Source: Ciborinia camelliae (lineage: Eukaryota; Ascomycota; Leotiomycetes; Helotiales; Sclerotiniaceae). From it: DNA of 64,000 nt. The stretch's first letter is position 1, and each line of letters starts with the position of its first letter. The DNA lies in the NCBI GenBank assembly GCA_025890175.1, contig JANPYM010000001.1:647187-711186 (forward strand), written 5' to 3'. Below, in pieces: positions 1-10,857 of this stretch. The notes below the pieces were generated by a model. The model made no database searches. It was not told the origin of the DNA and saw only the letters and a program-made list of their open reading frames with translations. A program made the translations under genes and the position numbers.

Positions 1-539
1 TCTCAGGATCATGTTTCTTTGTTACAAGATGTTCTTTTCCAGATAACCAGCGTTCCACGGCCTCATCGTCGACACAGCGGCTTGAAACGGCATCCTCTCG
101 CACTCCAACAAGACTAGTGTGCGAATCTTGGTGATACCCATATAGGAATCCATCTGGTCGACCTCTGAATGCGTCCATAACAAGTTTGATTCCAGCCGTA
201 GCATTTGCCACAAACACTATATCGAAATCTACAGGATCAGCGTTGAAGAACCGTAAAACACTAAGACGAGTATTCTCGATGCGCGAAGTCGATAACTGGG
301 AGGATGTAGAGGCGGAATGTGGATTCCCGTATAAGTTTGACATCATATCCGCCATATATCTCTCCATGAGGGACTTCGAATAGAGGGTTGTACCGGCATG
401 ATCAAGGTAAACGGCGTCTAAAAAGTCTGTCAGCCTGGCACATACACATCTGAGATGATGGATTACCTTTGAGCATTGGATATTCATACTTCCTAAATTC
501 TTCTACCACCTTATTGTACTCCATATTATGCTCAGCCAT
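1..539 (-). CDS. hxB: Molybdenum cofactor sulfurase, N-terminal part (runs off the window)
   Basis: Partial gene whose 3' end lies before base 1. Exon 1 is 539-467, starting at the ATG that gives MAEHNMEYNKVVEEF. An intron at 466-427 (GTAATC...ACAG) joins in phase 1 to exon 2, which is open to the window edge. The protein shows the class V aminotransferase start of Moco sulfurases: YLDHAGTTLYSKSLMERY, then NLYGNPHSAS, FVANATAGIKLVMDAF and HTSLVGVRE. The PLP-lysine region and the C-terminal MOSC domain lie outside. By family knowledge the enzyme adds the terminal sulfur to the molybdenum cofactor of xanthine dehydrogenase and aldehyde oxidase type enzymes in the cytosol; the Aspergillus nidulans homologue is hxB. 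It diverges from the mitoribosomal gene with 343 nt between start codons. A stand-alone class V aminotransferase is possible but less likely given these motifs. Confidence 0.85.
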
Positions 540-882
540 GCTCACACGATACAAACTTCGCTACCAAATCTCACTTCATGAATCGAAGTGAAAGACTTCC
601 ACGATTTAGTTTGACTATTCATCATTAACGATGCAGATAGTGAATATGATATTGAATATGAGGTAATGCAATGAAATATCTTGGGTCCCCGCATCAACAT
701 CGATAGGACAGCGGAGTTGGCCGCTCCAAAGAAAGTAACCCCCTCGGCTGCCCAGGTGCGCTGGGACAAAGAAACGTTAAAGCCTGAGGCATACAGAAGA
801 GTGCGGACTTTGCGGGCGGCTTCCATACAATTTTTTGGATCGCGAAATATCTCGAGATTCAGAAGCCATCACTCCTCCAAAC
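540..882. promoter_or_regulatory. Divergent intergenic region, hxB / mS43
   Basis: A 343-nt gap between two divergent start codons, so it should hold both promoters. Short open frames here lack a good start or domain. I see no clear TATA box or repeat. Confidence 0.5.
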
Positions 883-1907
883 ATGTTTCGCTCGCGCTTC
901 CCAAGGATAGGGCTCTCCGTGAAGAAGAATTTCTTTAGGAGTTTTTCTCACCATGTACCTCCATTAAAACATGATTTCACCCAGGGCATTGAAGAATTCA
1001 TTGGGCCGGGAGCTTTCGATCTCTCATGGACTTCCTATCAAAAGCTCATGGTGGACAAATTGACCGATGCAACAGCAGGTGGGTTATTTCTCATTATTTC
1101 AGTCTTTTGGTGGTAAAAGTTATGCAATATGCGAGGTGGTGTTTTCGTCCGAATTACAAGTTATGGGTGCTTTTGAACTGCTACTCTATTTCCTTCCCAC
1201 AATATAACTTTATCACTGACAAATTTAAAGGAAAGCCTTACCTCGAGGGAAAACGACCCAAAGAAATCGCCATCATGTGTGCGCGAGATCCAAGTGAGGC
1301 GGCCACTTTTAACTATGCATCAATGGCATTCAACAATGACTTCTTCTTCAACTGCATCCAACCCACCCCCACAGACGAACCGGTCATGTCACCCAGACTC
1401 AGAGCCGCCATTGAGGTCTCTTTTTCGTCCGTCGATTCGCTCAAAGAAGAATTCGTCATGACAGCAAGTAAAATGTTTGGGCCCGGATTTGTGTGGTTAA
1501 TGAAGGACAAATTCGACGAGCTCTCGATAATGACAACATATCTAGCAGGTTCGCCATTCCCTGGCGCACACAACAGAAGACAACCTAAGGATATGAGCAC
1601 CGAGAATAATAATAATGTGGCCGATTACTACAGGGAGCAGTTGAAGGGGCCACCCGTAAACAAAGTTGGGGCACATGGTCAATTGAGCAAGGATAGAAAG
1701 CCACCAGGAGGAATCGAGCTCACGCCAATTCTTTGCGTCAATACATGGGAGCACGTATGGATCGCAGACTACGGAATGGGGGCTGACAACATTGGAGGGA
1801 AAAAAGTGTATGTTGAGAATTGGTGGCGTGTCATTGACTGGGCCGTTGTGGCAGACCTCGCAGCCTTAACTGGTAACCCATCCACAAAGTTTGAGGGCTC
1901 AGGCTGA
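883..1907 (+). CDS. Mitochondrial small-subunit ribosomal protein of the Fe/Mn-superoxide-dismutase fold (mS42/mS43 type)
   Basis: Two exons, 883-1078 and 1231-1907, with an intron at 1079-1230 (GTGGGT...TTTAAAG, CACTGAC branch site) in phase 1; about 290 residues. The N-terminus MFRSRFPRIGLSVKKNFFR is basic, with no acidic residue, as expected for a mitochondrial targeting peptide. The C-terminal half carries the SOD-fold signature CVNTWEHVWIADYG. In active SODs the equivalent motif is DVWEHAY, where Asp and His bind metal; here Asp is replaced by Asn while His remains. Together with a disordered insertion rich in Asn near residue 180, this fits the non-catalytic yeast Mrp1/Rsm26 family of the mitoribosome rather than an antioxidant enzyme. 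I cannot decide between mS42 and mS43. Confidence 0.8.
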
Positions 1908-3227
1908 GGAAGCTACAATGTGGTATATCTGGGAGATGGCGTTCAAGGCATTTGATGTACTATATGTGTGAGGTCTCGATGGAACTACATTTAGAGGTGT
2001 GGAACATAAGATGGCGGACCAAAATACTACTGTTTATAGCTCAGTTGGAGAGGAAGTACTCTTTCCAACACGCGGAATGCTCAATCATTCTGTACCAGCT
2101 GCCCCGATGGAAAATTTCCAGGGGTAGATCCGCAAACCCCAACAAGCCTTTCCCCTTCCATGTAAACACAATGGAACAAATTAAAGATGGGCCAAATCGG
2201 GCTTTTTACTCCCTTCTACTTTAATCCTCCCACAAACTTTGACGAATCCTTTTTTTTTTTTGGGAAATTATATTCAAAAATCCCTTCATAATGGATATAT
2301 GCGCCTAACCTAAGTGGTCTCTCCGAGTCGTGACTAGATCTTCCATCGCCCATCCCGTTGACTTCTAATCTTGACACCTAGCGAGTCTAACGCCGAAGAA
2401 AGATTAAGTCCCTGCCATCAAACGAGCACAGGCATCACATGCGCACACACCTCTTCCAACTACCTATCCAAATGCGATGCATTGAACGCCATGCATTAAA
2501 TTGAGAATTGGCCGGAGAATTTGCTATGGACTCCTGATCCGCAGGATCATTTGTAAACTCGCTTGTACGTAATGAGACGAGATCAGAAACTGTATTCATA
2601 TGATAAATCTTCCAAAGAGGTAGGTAGGTAGGTAGGGCCCTGTCTAGTGTTGGGTGATGGGTGATGGGAAGTTCAAGACGATACATATACATACATACCT
2701 ACATACATAGGTACCATCAAAATGGAAAACACCATCTCTCCAACTAAGACGGCAGCAAAGAAAGTAGGAGATTACTTATAAGAAGAGTATATTTTGCCAG
2801 CGAGTGCTATGAAAAGAAAAGGGTATATATACTGTGCTGTACGTCTATGAACCTGACACTTGCAATCTATTTACATTTACATTTCCAAAGGGAATCTGAT
2901 CAATGAATTCCATCCACCCACCCTTCCGTCCAACCGAATCTCGTATGTGATGATAATTCCATTTTCGCAAGACTCCAAACCTCGATCCTGGGCCAGGCCC
3001 CTCTATGCAAACGATCCCTTAACGCCACAACCTGCAATCTCCTCTCCCCCCCTTCCCATCCAAACACTCAAATCACTCCTTCCCCATCCACCGTCTCTGC
3101 GGCGGACTCGGCGTATATGCCGTCTCACTCCCGCGATAAACATACGCTTTTCGCCACAAATCAGATTAGCTCACAACTCCGCAAAGAATCAAAAAAAAAA
3201 GAATAAAAGCAACATTGACACCGTTCC
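1908..3227. other. Intergenic, no gene seen
   Basis: 1.3 kb between the mS43-type gene and the convergent surface-protein gene. It holds a T tract near 2250, a GGTA tandem run at about 2619-2637 and ATAC/CATA simple repeats around 2680-2710. Open frames are short and lack typical codon use. Confidence 0.6.
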
Positions 3228-4517
3228 TTATCCCTCCCTATCTTTCCACCCCTCCTGCCTTGACAAATCATCGTGAAGAAGCTGATACGTACGCTGACCC
3301 TTCTGCAACCCCGCCAACCCACTCCTCTCCATCATATCCGTAAAAGTCGTTTGATGACTCCCCCTTTCTTTTCCATATGCCGGTGGGACCCCCAACTGAT
3401 TTGATCGCTGTTGCTGCTGTTGTTGTGTGCGAAATGCACTCGCGGTATCTGCATCTGCAAATATATTTATATCCTCGAAACTCGGTTCGCGCTGCAATGG
3501 CGGCGTAACAGGTCGTTCGCCTTGGAGAACAACTGTGGGCTTTTGTCTCTGGATATTCAACGGGATGGGTGGTGCGGGGCCCGGACTATTTTGATAAGGC
3601 ATGCGTGGGCTGTTGGTCATTCCGGTGGCGGTGGATTTTCGGAATAGTGATCGCACACGCGTGATGGTATTTTGTCGTCGAGGAGTCCCGCTCGAGGAGG
3701 AAGATGGTGTTTGGGGCATTTTGCGGAGGAAATCGGTACGGACGTCGCTGGTGGGGACGGGGCCGGATATGTTTCCGAATGAGGAGCCGCTTTTGCGGTC
3801 GGATGCTTTGCGGCGGCCGAGGCAGCATACGCCGAGGAGGACGAGGAGGACACCTAAAGCGATGCCGGGGAATAAACCTACGAGGATTGCTTCAACGGGA
3901 AATTTGTCGCATGTCTTTGGGATGATGGCGATAGGTGTACTGGTTGAAGATGCCGCCGAGGTAGACGATGAGTTAGTGGATGATGAGGGATTGCTTGAGG
4001 TAGCTGTTGCTTTTCTACCTGTGCTCGTGGCTACACCTAAAGTCGATGATGTTGCGCTGCTCACCGCAGAACTCTGTTGTTGACCTGGAACGGAGTCTGC
4101 TTGATTGGCGTTTATTTGACAATTGCCATTTTTGCAAGTATATCCGAATGGACAACAGTTGAGGCCACAAGTTTCCAGAGTCACCGTCAAAGCTGTAGTT
4201 TTGAGTGTATTTGCAGGATGTGCAGTTGCATTCTGCTGAGTTATATCGCAAGTAATAGGCTGGATAGTGCTACAATCGCCCCCATTAGGACAGCATAATA
4301 AGGTTGTGTTTTGTGCCAAAGATATACAAGTCGAAGTAGAAGGACAGCAAAAGTCCGAAGGTAGCCCTGTGTTCGTACATTGTTTATAACTCGACTCTGG
4401 ACATGTTGCCCGCTCGAAGATATTGCTTGCTTGAGCAAAAGTTGCGCTGAAAAAACAAACAGCCGTTAATAATAATGAGTGCTTGCTAACTCGAACTCGC
4501 CTCGTAGCACCAACCAT
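3228..4517 (-). CDS. Single-pass cell-surface protein with Cys-rich ectodomain, Ser/Thr stalk and basic cytosolic tail
   Basis: Intronless, 429 residues from the ATG at 4517 (MVGATRRVRV); the frame is open a little further upstream but without an ATG. Residues 1-30 form a signal peptide (RRVRVSKH, then LLLTAVCFFSATFAQA). About residues 36-135 hold many cysteines, including CC pairs (DFCCP, LLCCPN, LNCCPFGYTC), followed by a Ser/Thr-rich stalk to about 200. A transmembrane segment lies at about 207-233 and ends in CCLGRR. The remaining 195 residues are cytosolic, with Ser runs, RRQNTITRVRSLFRKS and a QQQQQQ run. This layout resembles fungal wall-stress sensors of the Mid2/WSC kind, but I see no named domain. 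The family is unrecognised; a role as surface sensor is inference. A GTTAGC...TTTCAG stretch near 4450-4490 looks like an intron but would break the frame. Confidence 0.8.
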   Translation of the reverse strand: MVGATRRVRVSKHSLLLTAVCFFSATFAQASNIFERATCPESSYKQCTNTGLPSDFCCPSTSTCISLAQNTTLLCCPNGGDCSTIQPITCDITQQNATAHPANTLKTTALTVTLETCGLNCCPFGYTCKNGNCQINANQADSVPGQQQSSAVSSATSSTLGVATSTGRKATATSSNPSSSTNSSSTSAASSTSTPIAIIPKTCDKFPVEAILVGLFPGIALGVLLVLLGVCCLGRRKASDRKSGSSFGNISGPVPTSDVRTDFLRKMPQTPSSSSSGTPRRQNTITRVRSLFRKSTATGMTNSPRMPYQNSPGPAPPIPLNIQRQKPTVVLQGERPVTPPLQREPSFEDINIFADADTASAFRTQQQQQQRSNQLGVPPAYGKERGSHQTTFTDMMERSGLAGLQKGQRTYQLLHDDLSRQEGWKDREG

Positions 4518-7500
4518 CTGCAATGAATGCTAGTATTCTTTCTGGGAAAAAAGGTTATATGCTCGAAGTAATGAATATCGTGTTTTAACAGCCAAATTTA
4601 AAAAGTATCAATAGTATGAAATGAATGGATGAGAAGCAGAAGTAGAAGATACAAGACGACTCAATGTAAAAAGTGTAGACAAAAAAGTAGAATCACCACA
4701 AGGACGATTTGTAAATATCAAAAGGTAACAAAGAAAGATAAAATTAGAATCAAAGTTCTATTTTCTCATGCAATAATGAACAATGAAAAGTCAAGATTCC
4801 AGAAAAGGGACGGAAATTTTTAAATATGAAGAGCTGGAGAGACTAAATTTCCTTTGTTGCCTACCAGATCACCACCTAACTATCAGAGTATGGCCTTTTT
4901 GTAAGAAACTTCTGCTGCTTCGGAAACACATTATTCTCAAGAGCTAAAAGGTCGCCGCCCATTTATTTTCCTTCAATGCCCCATACCCATGTGTATATGG
5001 CCACTCACGCGTCGGCCGTGTACCTTCGAATGGAATATTTAGAAATCAAAGCCAGAATAAGATACACATCAGAGCACTGGTTCTCACAACAGCGGCTTGC
5101 GACGGTGAAAATAAATCATTGGTTTAAAATGTACTAAAGCCAAGGTCTGGAGAAATTGGAGAAATGACTCGATGGCCAATTAGGTAGGACAGTCTCTTCA
5201 TCTTGAAGCAATTGGAGATTAAGAGGATGTTAAGCGCTGAGGGGAGAGGAGATGATGCAGAGGAAAGGAAAGGAAAAGATTTGTTGTTGATGTTGAAGTT
5301 GTAGTTTTTGAAGTTTTGACGCGGGCTGACTGGTAAATGATCATTTGAAGAAATTGATTGGATAAGAAGAGAAGAGAAGAGAAATTGACGCGCTGAGTTT
5401 TTGGGTTCGGGTTCGGGTTTTCCTTTGAGTGGCTAAGGAATTTTGAGCCTAAATTGGTAGGTGCTAAGAATAGGTAGGTACCAAGAATACCTCCAGCTAC
5501 GGCAGGTACCGATACCAGTTTGATCTACCACGGGAGATGGACGAGAGTCACGAGATCATCCTCCTCGCTTCTTTTTTGCTAATGAAGGAGAAGGAGAAGG
5601 AGAGAAGGAGAAGGGTAGGTTGAAGTTGATGGTACTATTGATGGTACTACTATAGGTATACCAATAAATAGTATGGAGTGTTACACAATACTTGTACGTA
5701 TAATTACTCCGTTTCCTGATCATCATCAGTATTAAGCGTGGAGTATTTTAATTGAAGGTATATTGATCTCTGATCTGAAACTTTTTTCTTTTCTTTTATT
5801 TGAATAATTAGAAAACGATTCTCTTCTCATTATAGTACTGTATTACTTTTTTTAACTCTTAACTCTTAACTCTTGAGGAAGGATAAGGTTTTTATCCTTA
5901 AATCGAAGTTTATATTTATGGTTATCATTAGTATCGGTATACTCCGTGCTATCGGAGGACCTATACTATCAGGATAATAGATACATACGTATCAGGAATC
6001 AGGATTCAGTATAGCTGAGGTCTCTTTTAATTTTGAAGATACGAATGCCAAGTGCACCGCAGTTCTCTGAAGACTGAAAGCCTTTTGCCGTTACAGGAAA
6101 ACTTGAGCAGCCCGGTAATAAACCCGGTAAGTAACCGTAGGTTGAAGACCTGGCTGTTGAAATCGAACTGTCGAACTGTCGTACTTTACAATTTACATAG
6201 CAGATAGGAAAGGTACTATGTATATATACTTCCTAGGTATAGTAGCTGTCTTCATCACAGATTCACACTCACGCTCACACTCTTCAGTCTCTAACCCATT
6301 TTGCAACTATGTACTGTACCTAGCATCTAAAAAATCCATGGATACAGTCACCACCACCCATAGTGCCACGGCCCACGGTGCGAGACATCTGTGCAGGGCC
6401 TGTGCTACGATGCTGTATTTGGTATCGTGCTTCCCTTTCTTTTTTAAATTTTAATGTTCAAATTATGAGTAAAATGACTTCGGAGTTCTGGACCATGGTA
6501 ACTTTGGTAAGTTGGTATCCTTCAAGTTCTCGTCACTGCGTCAGCGGCGTGCCATTATCCGTACAATGATCTCTTGATCTCCTGATCATCTCTCATTTCC
6601 CATTCGAGTAAAAATTAATCAAACAAAGATAGAAACGATCTTCTCGAATCTGGATGCTTATCACTGGGATGGAGGACCTTGAGGTTAATGTGAATGTTGG
6701 TACTGTACCTATTTATTATTCATATTGATAATTTGATTGGATGCTTGGAAGCTTGGATTCTTGCAACTTTCAAGCACGTTTTTGGTCCGTTTTTGGTCCG
6801 TTTTTAGTCAGGAACAGAATCAGAGGCAGGTACGGATTTGTGGATATTAATGGATGTGAATAGACCCTTGTGCTACCCCTGACTCCTGACTCCTGACTTC
6901 TGACTTTTGGGGAACGGAAAAGAGTGCATGGTTTGGTCGTATTTGCGCATGTTCCCGAAGTGATAGAAAGAACACCAAGGAAAAATAAAGAGATGGGATG
7001 GATTACTGTATGACGGTATGAGCAATAAGCTGGTAATAGTATGAATCCGTATGAAATGGTGTGACAACATGAAGGGGCTGAAAAAGCTTGTTATGAGTGG
7101 GCTGGGTGTACAGTATGTATAGTAATATGAAGTTTAATGAAGGATTTGGTGAGACAATATTGTAATAACAAATGGCCAACTACTCTTATGAGTGATGATT
7201 GTTACAGACTATACTACTGTACATCTCGATTCTTGAAGAGTCGAATGATTTAAATCAACTTTGAGGAATCAAGAGTCTGAATTGAACATAAGGAGTTCTC
7301 TCGCATATCCATCCGCGTATGGTATCCGCCCTTTTTCCGGATAAAGGGTTAAACCTTAAAAGGGATAAAGGATAACCTTAACCCAAAGCGGAGTGGCTTA
7401 GTTTCCAAAATAAACCAAAAGAGGTTAAAGTACTCCGTAATATAACTTTATTTCAATTGGATCTTTGATCGATTTCTAACTTTCCCCCTATACTTGGATA

Positions 7501-8742
7501 CTTGGAATCAGCTTTTGGATACTTTATTGTGGAAACATTTCAATCCTTGACGCACATCCAATGCCTAGCTAGGTAAGCGAGAAACAGTTAATGGGGAAAA
7601 TACGACTCTGGGAAATGAGATAAATTGATGAAATTATATTGATGAATTACGAAGTTGGCCTTGGTTGTCATGGTCACTGGTATTAGGACCTAGGTAGGTT
7701 TGAGCTTTATGCAGTCAACTATTGGGATTCGGTAGGTGGTAGAGTAGAGATGAAGCCTGAAGGAAGAAGAACTACTTGGTAAACCGTGGGAGAGAGGTAG
7801 GGAGGGGTAGGAGAGCTCAGGGAGGTGGGAGATTGTAAGGTATGATGGATGGTATGTGAACTGAACTTGAGAAGATTGATGATGAATATAGATCAAGAAT
7901 CGGAATCGGATCCACATGCAGTGCTGCATAGTCCTGGACATCCATAGGTAAGATACCGGTATGATTCTTCTCTTCTCGTCTCCTAGCGTTCTAGACTCCT
8001 ATACTCCTAAACTTCTAGACCCCTAAACTTCTAAACCTCTATATACTTTTTTTCTGTTTTACTTCCTATCGTTCATTTTCTTCCAACTATCAATTATCAA
8101 TCAAAATATCTTGGCTTCTACCGAGTTATAACTTATCTCTTGAAAGTTGAGTGACCGAGTCTTGGACTGACTCTTGGTACTGTAGTACATTAGGTACTAG
8201 GTACACAAAATTTAATATTCCATCGGCCGGCTGTTGGAAGTAGGAACTTGGTCGTCAATTGGGGCGGACCAGTAGAAAGCTATTTGATTGGTGATGGTTA
8301 TGATTATGGTTAGACTGACTTATCAAATCACCAATCCAACAATCCATCAATCCATCAATATCCATCAATAATCATTTAAGTTTTAACCTTTCACCCAAAC
8401 TTCGGGATCTTACCCATGTCATAATCATAAGTCTTGGAATCCACCTGCAAGCCAGTGGGTGCCTTTAGGCTTAGCTTGCCGTCTTGTTAATATTATATTA
8501 TTTCTCCGCCTTCTCTTTTATCTTCCTCTGTCCTCCCTTCCTCTTCTCTTCCTTTCCTCATTCCGATTATCGACGTTGGTACTGTGAATAACTTCACTTG
8601 GCCAATCCTCACATTCCCTTCATCGTCGAACAAATATCTCTACCGCTTCATTCTTTCAGCGGGCATTCTTTACGAGCAATTTTTACGAACGAGTCACAAT
8701 TAAGATCTGATTTAATAAACGATATAATTTATCATACCCAAT
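4518..8742. other. Long intergenic region / btgE leader
   Basis: 4.2 kb with no supported gene, the longest gap in the window. It contains GAAGGA repeats near 5585-5615, GAAGA repeats near 5365-5385, an ACTCTTA triplet repeat near 5855-5875, two copies of TTTTTGGTCCG near 6780-6800, CTGACTC repeats near 6885-6905 and CTAAACTTCT repeats near 7985-8040. A C/T-rich tract at about 8505-8570 precedes the btgE start and looks like a fungal promoter or 5' leader. Several TACCTAGGTA-type motifs lie here. A non-coding RNA or a spliced 5' UTR cannot be excluded. Confidence 0.5.
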
Positions 8743-10857
8743 ATGAAGGCCGGAGTTCTCGCGGTCGCTGCGGCGATTGCAGGCGGTGTTAATGCAAATA
8801 ATTTTGGAAAGAGACATGGTCATGGTCATGGTCATCAAGATTTCCATGCGAGAGGATTGATGGCAACTGGAACAGGGTCATCGGAGTCGTCATGTGACTG
8901 CACCACCGTTGTGTCTACCTCCACTGGAGAAGCTGAATGTATGTGATATATACATATATTCATGAAATATGTTGGCTTTGTGAAGACTTGCTGACATCCA
9001 ATCTTAGTATACTTCCCACCAGCTCCAACAGCCGCTTCAAGTGGTGACATTTCCGTAGTTGCCATCACCACCTGTATCCCAACTACTATCTACTCCACTA
9101 TCCCCATCACTGTACCCGAGACTTCCGCCCCAGATGTCTCTAGCAGCGCACCAGTAGCCAGTGCACCAGTAGCCAGTGCACCAGTAGCCAGCGCACCAGT
9201 AGCCAGTGCTCCAGTAGCTTCCTCCCCAGATTCAATCCAACCAGTTAGCAGCGCACCAGCGGCTTCAGCCCCAGCATCATCTGCTCCAACTCACCCATCT
9301 ACTATCACTGCCCCAGCAGTTGTCCCCACTCCTTTGGCAGTCACTTGCCCAACCCCAGGTGTCTATACCATCCCAGCCACAACTGTGACTTTAACCAACA
9401 CCACCGTTGTCTGTGATGCCACATCAACTCCTCTCCCATCTCCAGGAGTCTACACTGGAGGAGGTGTCACTACAGTTGTATACAACGCCACAACAGTCGT
9501 CTGCCCATACGCTGCTGTCGAAACTCACAATGATGTTGTTACAAGCACCATCTTGACCACCACCTATTACTGCCCAGCCGCCGGAAATTACACAATTGCC
9601 CCTTTGACCACCACTGTTAATTCGACCGGCGTTTGGGTCTACCCAACTCCAGCTGTCTATGTTCCAGGAATCTACGTTCAACCTGAAGTTGTTACCACCA
9701 TTACCGAGACTAACGTGGTTGTTTACTGCCCATACTCTGCAGCATATTCCACAATGACCGATGCTACATTACCAGCTAGCACACCTGCCGAGGCTACTTC
9801 CGCTCCAGCTCCAGTTTCAACTTCTGTCGTAGTTCCAGCTGCATCCCCAAGCTCTAGCTCTGTTTATGTCGCCCCATCCTCCAGTTCCGTTTACGTTGCT
9901 CCAAGCTCTAGCTCCGTTTATGTCGCCCCATCCTCCAGCTCCGTTTACGTTGCTCCAAGCCCTAGCTCCGTTTCCGTTGCCCCATCATCTTCCGTAGTCG
10001 TTGCATCTTCCGCCGCATCTCCATCTGCATCCTCATCTTCATCATCTTCTGGTAATGGAGGTAGTGTAGGAAGCTCTGACAAGCATTGGGCCATGACCTA
10101 CTCCCCTTACACAGACTCTGGTTCTTGCAAGACTGCTGCAGAAGTTTATGTCGATGTAGCTCTCATTGCTTCCAAGGGTTTCAAAGCAATCCGTATCTAC
10201 AGCACTGACTGCTCTGGGCTCGTGAATGTTGGTGGTGCTGCTAAAGTTTCTGGTATTAAGTTGATCGTTGGCATTTACATCAGCTCGACTGGATGTTCCG
10301 GAGCTGCCAGTCAAGTCACTGAACTTATCTCTTGGGGACAATGGTCTCTCGTTGAGCTCATTGTTGTCGGTAACGAATCTGTCTTCGCTGGTTTCACAAC
10401 CGCCGCCGAACTCGCGGCATTCATCAGCTCATCCAAGGCATCCTTCAAGAGCGCCGGATACACTGGTCAAATCACCACCACTGAGCCTCTCAACATCTGG
10501 CAAGCAAACTCGGGTGTTCTCTGCCCAGTCGTCGATATTACTGGTGCCAATCTCCACCCATTCTTCAACGCTCAAGTCACACCCGAAAACGCCGGTAAAT
10601 TTGCCCTCGCCGAACTCGAGATCGCCGACGGTATCTGCCCCGGTCTCACCGCTATTAACCTGGAGACTGGATGGCCATCCGCCGGAACTTGTAACGGATT
10701 GGCCTGCCCTGGTGTTGTGGAGCAGAAAACTGCCGTTGCAAGTATTGTCGAAACTTGCGGTGGACGCGTAGCCATCTTCTCATACACCAACGATCTCTGG
10801 AAAGCACCCGGCGGCTTCGGTTGCGAACAAAGTTGGGGTTCTATCAATCTTTTCTAG
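8743..10857 (+). CDS. btgE: Cell-wall GH17 beta-1,3-glucanase-like protein, BtgE type
   Basis: Two exons, 8743-8938 and 9008-10857 (intron 8939-9007, GTATGT...TTAG, phase 1), 681 residues. MKAGVLAVAAAIAGGVNA is a signal peptide, followed by a His/Gly stretch and CDCTTV. Next come SAPVA repeats (about residues 110-140), a Thr/Val-rich wall segment with three TVVCPYAA/YCPAAGNYT-like blocks, then a 9-residue repeat SSSSVYVAP (five copies) and a Ser run to about 420. The GH17 domain fills about 425-681. VVGNES and NLETGWPS hold the two glutamates that serve as acid/base and nucleophile in this family. The order of parts matches Aspergillus BtgE, a wall-associated protein annotated as beta-glucosidase or glucanase. 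It should act on beta-1,3-glucan in the cell wall. No GPI signal is seen at the C-terminus (SWGSINLF). Confidence 0.9.
9145..9219 (+). repeat. 15-bp tandem repeat in btgE, 5 copies
   Basis: Five head-to-tail copies of a 15-bp unit of the form agYgcaccagtagcc, encoding SAPVA. Copies differ at one to three positions. Confidence 0.9.
9850..9984 (+). repeat. 27-bp / 54-bp tandem repeat in btgE
   Basis: Five 27-bp units encoding SSSSVYVAP or a close variant. Odd units begin agcYctagctc and even units begin tcctccag, so the true repeat is a 54-bp dimer present 2.5 times, as expected from unequal exchange of a two-unit block. Confidence 0.9.

Noticed and set aside
2030..2110. tRNA-like A box (TAGCTCAGTTGG)
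   Set aside because: No matching B box GGTTCGANTCC downstream, and no acceptor stem can be paired.
4450..4490. Apparent intron in the surface-protein gene
   Set aside because: Removing it would break the frame, and the unspliced reading gives a good signal peptide.
9145..9984. Regular repeats as a CRISPR-like array
   Set aside because: Units are head-to-tail with no spacers, lie inside an open reading frame and encode wall-protein repeats.
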